Source: Saprospirales bacterium
GTDB lineage: Bacteria > Bacteroidota > Bacteroidia > Chitinophagales > Saprospiraceae
DNA: 5,156 nucleotides
Direction: 5' to 3'
Assembly (NCBI GenBank): GCA_003448025.1
Contig: DLXL01000320.1
Coordinates: forward strand, 14,018-19,173
Shown here: positions 1 through 5,156 of the stretch, piece by piece
Position numbering within the stretch: position 1 is the stretch's first letter
Layout: the number at the start of each line of letters is the position of its first letter
Program-made: the position numbers and the translations under genes
The notes under the pieces: model-generated
The model's input: only the letters and a program-made list of their open reading frames with translations
Database searches by the model: none
What the model was told of the DNA's origin: nothing

Positions 1-1
1 C

Positions 2-445
2 CGCAATCAGTATGTGGGGTTTGTTTTCCAAAATTTTCAATTAATACCTACACTCACTGCGCTGGAAAATGTAATGGTTCCTCTGGAATTGCGTGGTGAT
101 AGCAAGGCTGAAGAAGTGGCCAGATATTGGCTGGAGAAAGTTGGATTGAGTAGTCGTTTGGACCACTATCCAACGCAGCTTTCTGGAGGAGAACAGCAAC
201 GGGTCTGCATAGCTAGAGCCTTTTCCAATAGTCCCAAAATTTTATTTGCCGATGAGCCTACCGGCAATTTGGATGTGGAAAATGCTGCTGGTATCGTAGA
301 TTTGATCTTCGACCTCAATCGCACAGCCGGAACTACACTAGTATTGGTGACGCATGATCTGGAACTGGCCCAGCGTACACAAAGAATCCTGAAAATTAAG
401 GGTGGGAAAATCGCCTCTATCACCAGCGGGCGCTCTGAGAACTAA
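2..445 (+). CDS. ABC transporter ATP-binding protein, LolD/YbbA type (5' truncated by window edge)
   Basis: This is the C-terminal 147 residues of an ABC ATPase. The reading frame is open to base 2, so the true start and the Walker A motif lie outside the window. Visible in order, numbered from the first visible codon: Q-loop GFVFQ (Gln 10), signature LSGGEQQR (60-67), Walker B ILFADEP (80-86), D-loop GNLD (88-91) and H-loop THD (His 118). The run LIPTLTALENV and the short C-terminus without an extra domain are typical of the MacB/LolD/FtsE class, which energises mechanical-type permeases acting on lipoproteins, peptides or other envelope substrates. By recall, the sequence is closest to E. 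coli YbbA. If so, the partner would be a YbbP-like permease, which is not in view. The gene converges on feoB with 32 bases between stop codons. The general function is secure; the substrate is unknown. Confidence 0.93.
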   Translation, partial: RNQYVGFVFQNFQLIPTLTALENVMVPLELRGDSKAEEVARYWLEKVGLSSRLDHYPTQLSGGEQQRVCIARAFSNSPKILFADEPTGNLDVENAAGIVDLIFDLNRTAGTTLVLVTHDLELAQRTQRILKIKGGKIASITSGRSEN

Positions 446-477
446 ACGCCTAAAACTGGGGATCGTTACATGGGAGG

Positions 478-2640
478 TTACGTAAATGCTACATAAACAG
501 CCCATGCCGCGAAGTAGGCTAAAATGCTCATGAAAAGGAACTGCACTAACGCCCATTTCCAACTTCCGGTTTCACGTTTGACTACCGCAAGGGTGCTGAA
601 ACATTGCATGGAAAGCGCATAAAACACCAGGAGTGATAAGGCTGTTGCCAGGCTGTATACCGGTTGACCATTATCACTGTGTTTTTCACCTTTCATTTTC
701 TCTCTCAACGTTGCTTTTGCCTGGGTTTCTGAACGATCATTGATATCTGCTTCCTGGTCACTCATATTGTACAAAACAGCCAGTGTGCCGGTAAATACCT
801 CCCGGGCGGCAAAAGACGTGAGCAGCGCAATGCCTATTTTCCAGTCATAACCCAGGGGCCGAATGGCTGGCTCCATCCATTTTCCGGCCTGACCTGCCCA
901 GGATGCTTCCAGTCGGCGTTGCTGCACGAGTTCTTCGGTGGCTGTAGTATCTGCCCCTTTTTGCATGGATTCCATTCTGGCCACAGATTCCGCCTCTTGT
1001 ATCGCATTGCCAGGCCCGAATCGAGATAATGCCCAGAGTGCAACGGAAACAACCAGGATAATTTTCCCGGCTCCGGTGATAAATGCCCAGACATTTTCCC
1101 GCACATTCAGCATCACGTTTTTCCAGTGCGGCATACGGTAAACAGGCAACTCAATGGCTAGAAAGGAATGTTCGCGCCGGTTCAGCCAGCGTTTCATGGC
1201 CCAGCCTGCAGCCAGGGCTGTGAGCAGTCCCAGCAAATACATGGCGCCGAATACCAAAGATTGCAGGCTGAACACTCCCATGATCTTGATGGCTGGTACT
1301 GCGAGCCCAATCAATACAAGATACACCGGAATTCGTGCGCTGCAACTGATGAACGGTGTAACCATAATGGTGATCAATCGTTCCTGCCAGTTGCCAATGG
1401 TTCTGCTGCTCATAATGGCGGGAACGGCACAGGCGCTTCCACTGATCAAAGAAATCATACTTCGGCCATTCATACCAAAACGTCGCATGGTCTTATCAAA
1501 CATAAATACCACCCGCGACATGTATCCGATTTCTTCTAAAATACTGACTAACAAGAACAACAAGGCGATTTGTGGAATAAAAACCATGATTCCGCCCAAG
1601 CCAGCCAGAACGCCATCTGTAAGCAATTCCGTATACCAGGTGGCTGGCATGCGGGTGGAAATCAATTCGCCAAGGGATGCGAACCCGCTTTCAATCCAAT
1701 CCATGGGGTAGGTGCTCCAATCAAAGATGGCTTGAAAAACCAACAACATAACAAACAGGAAGATCAAAGGTCCCCACCATCGGTGCGTTAACACAGCGTC
1801 AATCCGGTCAGTAACAGTATTGGGAAAAACCGGTGGCGCATTTACCGCCTGCTTGGCCAATGGCGTAAAACGGTCATATCGCTCCAATGTTTCATCTACC
1901 TGTGTGCGCAGCGACTGGAATTTTTTGGTGTCATTAATGGCGTCAATCGTGTCTTTGTCGGATTTTTTTAGGAACGGAAGCCATTGGTAATGATGCGCCG
2001 TCAGTAATGCACGATATGGATTCTCAATAGCAAGGTTTAGCCTTATTGCTTCTGAAATCTGTTTTTCGGTTTCGGTAAAGACATAAAAAGGCTTTCGGCC
2101 CAATGCGCTATTTAGCTGAACCAGCTTTTCCAATTCAAGAAGCAGGCGCATGGTATTATGGCCAGTTCGCCCACTAATAGAAACCACCGGCACGCCAAAC
2201 GTTTCTGTCAGTTTGGGTACATTGACTTTTATCCCGAGATCTGCGGCACTATCCGACATGTTAAGGGCCAGCACAATGGGAAGGTTCAAGTCAAGTAATT
2301 GGGTGAATAACAAAAGATGTTTCTCCAGCTTGGTTACATCGGCAACGTACAAGATAGCATCCGGAAAAAACGGGTCTGAAGGATTGCACAATACAGATGC
2401 CACTACCTTTTCATCACTTGAGGTTGGGTACAAACTGTAGGTGCCGGGAAAGTCATACAAAACAGCTTCCTGTCCGTTAGGGAAATGAAGGCTGCCTTCT
2501 TTTACCTCCACGGTAACGCCAGGGAAATTGCCGGTTCTTTGCCGCAACCCGGTTATTTGGTTGAACACAGTAGATTTACCACTGTTGGGGTTGCCAATAA
2601 GTGCAATTTTAAGAATATGGGAATCTACGTCGCCGTGCAT
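478..2640 (-). CDS. feoB: Ferrous iron transport protein B (FeoB), GTPase-coupled Fe(II) permease
   Basis: FeoB imports Fe(II) across the inner membrane, and its cytosolic G domain binds and hydrolyses GTP. From the ATG at 2640 the protein has 720 residues. The N-terminal G domain shows G1 GNPNSGKST (16-24), the G2 Thr in PGVTVE (Thr 43), G3 DFPG (63-66), G4 NMSD (127-130) and G5 SISGR (154-158). A helical linker follows, then the membrane domain from about residue 285. Both Gate motifs are present: SACAVPA with Cys 404, and FISCSARIPVY with Cys 433. Cys 680 lies in the conserved C-terminal segment SMQCFSTLAV before RETGSWKW. Hydrophilic stretches at about 543-590 and 626-660 separate late membrane helices. 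A TTG at 2676 would add 12 residues, but 2640 is preferred: it is ATG and places G1 about 15 residues from the N-terminus, as is usual in FeoB. It follows feoA after 42 bases and is probably cotranscribed. No feoC is visible. Confidence 0.96.
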   Translation of the reverse strand: MHGDVDSHILKIALIGNPNSGKSTVFNQITGLRQRTGNFPGVTVEVKEGSLHFPNGQEAVLYDFPGTYSLYPTSSDEKVVASVLCNPSDPFFPDAILYVADVTKLEKHLLLFTQLLDLNLPIVLALNMSDSAADLGIKVNVPKLTETFGVPVVSISGRTGHNTMRLLLELEKLVQLNSALGRKPFYVFTETEKQISEAIRLNLAIENPYRALLTAHHYQWLPFLKKSDKDTIDAINDTKKFQSLRTQVDETLERYDRFTPLAKQAVNAPPVFPNTVTDRIDAVLTHRWWGPLIFLFVMLLVFQAIFDWSTYPMDWIESGFASLGELISTRMPATWYTELLTDGVLAGLGGIMVFIPQIALLFLLVSILEEIGYMSRVVFMFDKTMRRFGMNGRSMISLISGSACAVPAIMSSRTIGNWQERLITIMVTPFISCSARIPVYLVLIGLAVPAIKIMGVFSLQSLVFGAMYLLGLLTALAAGWAMKRWLNRREHSFLAIELPVYRMPHWKNVMLNVRENVWAFITGAGKIILVVSVALWALSRFGPGNAIQEAESVARMESMQKGADTTATEELVQQRRLEASWAGQAGKWMEPAIRPLGYDWKIGIALLTSFAAREVFTGTLAVLYNMSDQEADINDRSETQAKATLREKMKGEKHSDNGQPVYSLATALSLLVFYALSMQCFSTLAVVKRETGSWKWALVQFLFMSILAYFAAWAVYVAFT

Positions 2641-2682
2641 AAATTTCTGGTGCGAAATTAGTTCGCACAAATCCAATAGGAG

Positions 2683-2916
2683 TTACGCTTCCAGCAAAAT
2701 GCTTGCTGCTTCTTCTTCTCTAAGGGCCAGGCGTACCCCATCTGCCTTTACATAGTAGGCGCTGCCAAAAGGCGAAGTCCGAATCATTTCAATGCGGGTG
2801 CCAGGCAATACACCCATGGAGGTTAGTTTGCATGCCAGGTTGGAATCTTCAAAAGCGATGGCTTTAGCGCTTTCGTTGATTTTCAGATCTTTAATGGTTC
2901 GATAGCGACGTTGCAT
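2683..2916 (-). CDS. feoA: Ferrous iron transport protein A (FeoA), SH3-like partner of FeoB
   Basis: This is a 77-residue cytosolic protein with a single FeoA domain, an SH3-like beta barrel needed for FeoB-dependent Fe(II) uptake and thought to act on FeoB. The diagnostic run is MGVLPGTRIEMI (about 34-45), followed by TSPFGSAYYV (about 47-56) and the C-terminal LALREEEAASI (about 63-73). This matches the family pattern LGxxPG...PxGxP...LxLRxxEAxxI. The length is normal for a stand-alone FeoA; many Bacteroidota instead fuse FeoA to FeoB. The ATG at 2916 is the natural start, with no clear Shine-Dalgarno sequence. The TAA stop is at 2683-2685, just before feoB on the same strand, which implies a feoAB operon. 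A cysteine (29) is present but is not a known functional residue of the family. Confidence 0.93.
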   Translation of the reverse strand: MQRRYRTIKDLKINESAKAIAFEDSNLACKLTSMGVLPGTRIEMIRTSPFGSAYYVKADGVRLALREEEAASILLEA

Positions 2917-2970
2917 GATCAGAAGGTTAAACCTGAGCAGGATGAACTGGTTTGGATGCGGTAGAATTTA

Positions 2971-2997
2971 TTTAGACAAAATCCGGCTGTAAATGTA
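2971..2997 (-). promoter_or_regulatory. Possible feoAB promoter with overlapping metalloregulator-like half-site
   Basis: Read on the minus strand, TACATTTA (2997 to 2990) matches 7 of 8 positions of the Bacteroidota -7 element TAnnTTTG. It would start transcription near 2983, leaving a leader of about 67 bases before feoA. Immediately downstream is TTTGTCTAAA (2980 to 2971), which on the plus strand reads TTTAGACAAA. It resembles one arm of the TTTAG-type palindromes bound by DtxR/MntR-family metal regulators, which often control iron and manganese uptake genes. The second arm is poor, matching only TTTA/TAAA. No -33 TTTG was found at the right distance. This is a weak proposal from motif reading only. 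Confidence 0.22.
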
Positions 2998-3023
2998 GGA
3001 TGCTAATTGATTTGGTAGGGTGG

Positions 3024-3050
3024 CTTTTTTACCATGTTTTTGTAAAAAAG
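3024..3050. repeat. Perfect 9-bp inverted repeat with 9-base loop between the peroxiredoxin-like gene and feoA
   Basis: The left arm CTTTTTTAC (3024-3032) and right arm GTAAAAAAG (3042-3050) are exact reverse complements separated by CATGTTTTT. The structure begins 15 bases past the stop of the peroxiredoxin-like gene and lies more than 100 bases upstream of feoA. On the minus transcript it can form a hairpin, but the stem is A/U-rich and is followed by CCACCC rather than a U-run, so it is not a classical intrinsic terminator. It could be an A/T-rich 3'-end stabilising hairpin, a weak terminator, or a dyad binding site for a dimeric regulator. The repeat itself is seen directly; its role is inferred. 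Confidence 0.6.
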
Positions 3051-3065
3051 TTCAACTACGTGGTT

Positions 3066-3689
3066 CTAATTCGGGAAGAACTTCTTCCGGGAGAAATAGG
3101 CTGGATCAGTTTTGTAGTTTTCATTGGTGGCATCGGATAGCTCTTCCACCTGAATGGGAGGAGGTTGCTGAGGGGTCGATTGGCCGGTTACTTTTCCCTG
3201 CAAGCGATCAAGTTCCATTTCAATTTCCAATAAAGCGTTTTCAATATTGGGTAATGGTCTGTGAATGATCATTCTGACTATACCTTGAGGATCGATGATT
3301 AGCGCCAAACGGTCACACCCGGGTTGCGGCCGCCGGGCGGAGGCCAATCCAAATTTTTTGGCAATTTGAAAATCCAGATCTTCAATGACGGGTGCTTTGA
3401 GGTAAATGCCGATGTAGCGGCGAGCTTTATCAGCCCATTGGTTATTTTGCCTGAGCGATTCATTGGTCAGCGCCAGGACCTTCGTATTGCGTTCATTTAG
3501 CCAACGTTCTTTCATGGCCAAAAATGCAGAGAACATAGTCCATGCCGAGGTGAAATTGGCCGGATGAGCGAAAAAAATACACCAGGAGCCTGCTGTATAA
3601 TCCGGAAAACGCAGCCATCCTTTTTCGGTCTCAACCTCAAATGATGGCGCCTGGTCGCCTACTTCGGGAAGTATGTAGTTAGGTTCCAT
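3066..3689 (-). CDS. Peroxiredoxin-fold (AhpC/TSA, Prx6-like) protein lacking the peroxidatic cysteine
   Basis: From the ATG at 3689 the protein has 207 residues. Features of the 1-Cys/Prx6 branch are present: the opening GDQAPSFEVET (11-21), the strand WCIFFAHP (36-43), NFTSAWT (45-51), IEDLDFQIAKKFG (about 102-114), and the conserved Arg with strand DRLALIIDPQG (126-136). Family members have PxxxTxxC here, usually HPADFTPVCT. This protein has HPANFTSAW, so the catalytic Cys is Trp 50 (TGG codon). The supporting Thr 47 and Arg 127 remain. Other cysteines are Cys 37 and Cys 125. It is therefore unlikely to be a normal peroxidase. The Prx6 C-terminal dimer domain is replaced by a Pro/Gln-rich, charged tail (about 170-207). 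A TTG at 3734 would add 15 residues, but homology begins at the ATG and a -7-like box lies too close to that TTG. There is no signal peptide, so it is probably cytosolic. The fold is secure; the function is unknown. Confidence 0.8.
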   Translation of the reverse strand: MEPNYILPEVGDQAPSFEVETEKGWLRFPDYTAGSWCIFFAHPANFTSAWTMFSAFLAMKERWLNERNTKVLALTNESLRQNNQWADKARRYIGIYLKAPVIEDLDFQIAKKFGLASARRPQPGCDRLALIIDPQGIVRMIIHRPLPNIENALLEIEMELDRLQGKVTGQSTPQQPPPIQVEELSDATNENYKTDPAYFSRKKFFPN

Positions 3690-3750
3690 GTGGTGAATGA
3701 AAGTAGGTAACTTACAAGAACGAATTTTGGGCAATATGGTTTTACTGCCT

Positions 3751-3758
3751 CAAAAATA
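3751..3758 (-). promoter_or_regulatory. Bacteroidota -7-like promoter element for the peroxiredoxin-like gene
   Basis: The minus strand reads TATTTTTG from 3758 to 3751, an exact match to TAnnTTTG. Transcription would start near 3744, giving a leader of about 55 bases before the ATG at 3689 but only about 10 before the TTG at 3734, so it favours the ATG. No TTTG -33 element was found about 19-21 bases upstream, which keeps confidence modest. Confidence 0.4.
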
Positions 3759-3800
3759 AGACTTTGTAACCACATTCGCACCTATTTGTAAAGTGCAGGT

Positions 3801-3830
3801 TAAATCCATCGCGTCTTCTAGTAAATCCAT
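3801..3830. repeat. 9-bp direct repeat TAAATCCAT with 21-bp period, just upstream of the glycosyltransferase gene
   Basis: TAAATCCAT occurs at 3801-3809 and again at 3822-3830. The 21-base offset equals two turns of B-DNA, so both copies would face the same side of the helix. The pair lies 14-43 bases before the ATG at 3844, inside the divergent intergenic region. This arrangement suits a direct-repeat operator, but two 9-mers in A/T-rich DNA can also arise by chance. The repeat is seen directly; an operator role is inferred. Confidence 0.45.
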
Positions 3831-3843
3831 ATAGTTTTGCCCC

Positions 3844-4722
3844 ATGAAAATTGCCGGTTTTACCTTCGTCAGAAACGCTATTACCTACGATTATCCAGTG
3901 GTGCAGGCCATCCTGTCTATCCTGCCCGTTTGTGATTATTTTATGGTGGCAGTTGGAAAGTCTGACGATCAAACGCTTGCGCTGGTGAGAAGTATCGGCG
4001 ATCCCAAAATACATATTATTGAAACGGAATGGGACGATTCCCTGCGGGAAGGCGGACGGGTTTTAGCCGTTGAAACAGACAAGGCATTTCAAGCCATACC
4101 GAAGGAGTACGACTGGTGTTTTTATATTCAGGGAGATGAATGTGTGCATGAAAACGACCTGCCTGCAGTTCGGGCCGCCATGGAAAAATGGCAGTATGAT
4201 CCACAAACGGATGGGTTATTGTTTGATTACAGGCATTTTTATGGCTCATATGATTTTATGGGCATGAGCCGACGCTGGTACCGGCGGGAGATCAGGGTAG
4301 TTCGTAACGATAAGTCCATATATTCCTACCGGGATGCGCAGGGATTCCGGAAGGGGAACGGTGAAAAACTTCGGGTAAGAAAAGCCAATGCCTATATTCA
4401 TCATTATGGCTGGGTTCGTCATCCAGGTGTACAACAACAAAAACAATTACATTTCAAAAAGTTGTGGCTTACGGATGAGGATGCATTGAAGTTTGTGGGC
4501 ACCGCCGATTCTTTTCTATACGATGGTTCAGAGCCGCTTGCCCGTTTTGAAGGCACCCATCCAAAAGTGATGCACGCCCGAATTGAAGCCCAAAACTGGC
4601 AGTTTTCAACAGATCCAACCAAAGCTCGCTGGCCATTAAAAGATTGGATTTCTAATTGGGTGGAGCGAATCACCGGCTGGCGCCCGGGAGAATATCGCAA
4701 TTATATTTTGCTAGACGACTGA
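3844..4722 (+). CDS. Glycosyltransferase family 2-like protein (GT-A fold)
   Basis: This 292-residue protein has no signal peptide and no membrane segment, so it is probably cytosolic or peripheral on the inner membrane. The start MKIAGFTFVRNA resembles the first strand of GT2 enzymes of the 'FxxVRNE' kind. VCDYFMVAVGKSDDQT (about 29-44) corresponds to the next strand with acidic nucleotide-sugar contacts. WCFYIQGDECVHE (91-103) carries QGDE (96-99), the position of the DxD-type metal-binding motif in this group (commonly xADE). The later HHYGWVRHPG (186-195) is a conserved-looking segment seen in related Bacteroidota transferases. Family activity is transfer of a sugar from a nucleotide donor; the acceptor cannot be read from the sequence. 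The ATG at 3844 fits the domain start and no Shine-Dalgarno is present. It stands alone rather than in a visible polysaccharide cluster. The family call is probable; the precise substrate is unknown. Confidence 0.75.
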   Translation: MKIAGFTFVRNAITYDYPVVQAILSILPVCDYFMVAVGKSDDQTLALVRSIGDPKIHIIETEWDDSLREGGRVLAVETDKAFQAIPKEYDWCFYIQGDECVHENDLPAVRAAMEKWQYDPQTDGLLFDYRHFYGSYDFMGMSRRWYRREIRVVRNDKSIYSYRDAQGFRKGNGEKLRVRKANAYIHHYGWVRHPGVQQQKQLHFKKLWLTDEDALKFVGTADSFLYDGSEPLARFEGTHPKVMHARIEAQNWQFSTDPTKARWPLKDWISNWVERITGWRPGEYRNYILLDD

Positions 4723-4764
4723 TACTTTATCCATTCCTTAACGAAAACGCCCGGGAAAGCCACT

Positions 4765-4772
4765 TACTTTTG
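4765..4772 (+). promoter_or_regulatory. Bacteroidota -7-like promoter element for the thioredoxin-family gene
   Basis: TACTTTTG at 4765-4772 is an exact TAnnTTTG match, lying in the 87-base gap after the glycosyltransferase gene. It predicts a transcript start near 4779 and a leader of about 31 A/T-rich bases before the ATG at 4810. No convincing -33 TTTG is seen at the usual distance. It suggests the downstream gene has its own promoter and is not just read through from the glycosyltransferase gene. Confidence 0.5.
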
Positions 4773-4809
4773 TGATGCCGTTAAAGGCACTATTAACTTA
4801 ATTATTTCC

Positions 4810-5156
4810 ATGAAGAAAATTCTGCTGTCTTCAGTGGCATTTGCTGCCTTCTCTCTGATAACCCTTTCATTTATTAAGCCTGCTCCTGAACCTATGCGGT
4901 GGTACACCTGGGAGGAGGCCGTGGCACTCCAAAAAAAGAACCCTAAAAAGATTCTTGTCGATGTGTATACCAATTGGTGTGGTTGGTGTAAAAAAATGGA
5001 CAAAGGCGCATTTGCTGATCCCGCAGTGACAGCTTATGTTTCAAAATATTTTTACCCGGTAAAATTGAATGCCGAGCAGCGGGAAGCTATTAAGTTCAAT
5101 GGTGAAAATTTTGAGTATGTGTCTAATGATAATGGTCGTGGTGGCGTTCATTCATT
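4810..5156 (+). CDS. Exported thioredoxin-fold protein with CGWC motif (3' truncated by window edge)
   Basis: The first 115 residues are visible and the frame is open to the window end. The N-terminus MKKILLSSVAFAAFSLITLS, a Lys pair followed by a hydrophobic stretch, is a signal peptide or membrane anchor. There is no lipobox Cys. The mature part starts near RWYTWEEAVALQKKNPKK (30-47), followed by the thioredoxin strand ILVDVYTNWCGWCKKMD with redox-active CGWC at 57-60. This arrangement, an amphipathic lead-in, 'DxYTxWCGWCKxMD', then FYPVKLNAEQ (about 81-90), matches the thioredoxin_7/DUF255-like periplasmic proteins common in Bacteroidota. They are presumed thiol-disulfide reductases or isomerases acting in the periplasm, with electrons from a DsbD-type donor. 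The cis-Pro loop that would complete the fold lies beyond the window. The ATG at 4810 is the only sensible start given the signal sequence. Confidence 0.88.
   Translation, partial: MKKILLSSVAFAAFSLITLSFIKPAPEPMRWYTWEEAVALQKKNPKKILVDVYTNWCGWCKKMDKGAFADPAVTAYVSKYFYPVKLNAEQREAIKFNGENFEYVSNDNGRGGVHS

Noticed and set aside
446..477. Possible bidirectional terminator between the converging ABC ATPase and feoB genes
   Set aside because: The 32 bases contain no stem with a U-run. The only symmetry nearby is the 8-base palindrome TTACGTAA at 478-485, which overlaps the feoB stop codon and is too short to matter.
1154..1711. 185-codon plus-strand open frame antisense to feoB
   Set aside because: It lies wholly inside the strongly supported feoB coding region on the opposite strand and its translation resembles no known domain. 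The same applies to the shorter antisense frames at 938-1141, 1168-1539, 1570-1791 and 2150-2440.
2641..2676. TTG start for feoB adding 12 residues
   Set aside because: The in-frame ATG at 2640 places the G1 motif at the usual distance from the N-terminus. The extra residues show no FeoB similarity, although the TTG's 6-base spacing from the feoA stop keeps it possible.
3690..3734. TTG start for the peroxiredoxin-like gene adding 15 residues
   Set aside because: Family similarity starts after the ATG at 3689, and the candidate -7 box at 3751-3758 would leave only about 10 bases of leader before the TTG.
3832..3839. TAGTTTTG, an exact TAnnTTTG match before the glycosyltransferase gene
   Set aside because: It ends five bases before the ATG, so transcription would begin at or inside the start codon. 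No -33 element is present, so it is probably a chance match.
3742..4014. 90-codon minus-strand frame covering the divergent intergenic region and the start of the glycosyltransferase gene
   Set aside because: It overlaps the well-supported glycosyltransferase start on the other strand, and its translation has no recognisable domain.
4764..5003. 79-codon minus-strand frame
   Set aside because: It is a shadow of the signal peptide and CGWC-containing coding region on the plus strand, which has clear family features.

Overview
The window looks like ordinary chromosomal DNA from a Bacteroidota bacterium, most likely a Chitinophagaceae or Sphingobacteria-type relative. This is inferred from three things: the style of the protein sequences; near-absence of Shine-Dalgarno sequences, with A/T-rich leaders before the start codons; and two intergenic matches to the Bacteroidota -7 promoter element TAnnTTTG. 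GC content is moderate. No tRNA, rRNA, CRISPR array, insertion sequence or transposase is visible.

Layout, left to right. (1) The 3' part of an ABC transporter ATPase of the LolD/YbbA type (+ strand, up to 445) is cut by the left edge. (2) Converging on it across a 32-base gap is a minus-strand ferrous-iron uptake pair, feoA (2683-2916) then feoB (478-2640). (3) Upstream of feoA, after 149 bases with a perfect 9-bp inverted repeat, lies a minus-strand peroxiredoxin-fold gene (3066-3689). Its PxxxTxxC active-site motif has Trp in place of the peroxidatic Cys. (4) A divergent 154-base intergenic region, with a -7-like box and a phased 9-bp direct repeat, separates it from a plus-strand GT2-like glycosyltransferase (3844-4722). 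(5) After an 87-base gap with a good -7 box, an exported CGWC thioredoxin-fold protein starts at 4810 and runs off the right edge.

How the genes may work together: FeoA and FeoB form one functional unit, GTP-gated Fe(II) import across the inner membrane. The degenerate peroxiredoxin and the exported thioredoxin-like protein are both redox-fold proteins, but nothing in the sequence ties them directly to iron import. The ABC ATPase and the glycosyltransferase look like independent envelope functions. I see no convincing undescribed multi-gene system. The most notable points are the Cys-to-Trp peroxiredoxin and the two unexplained intergenic repeat structures.
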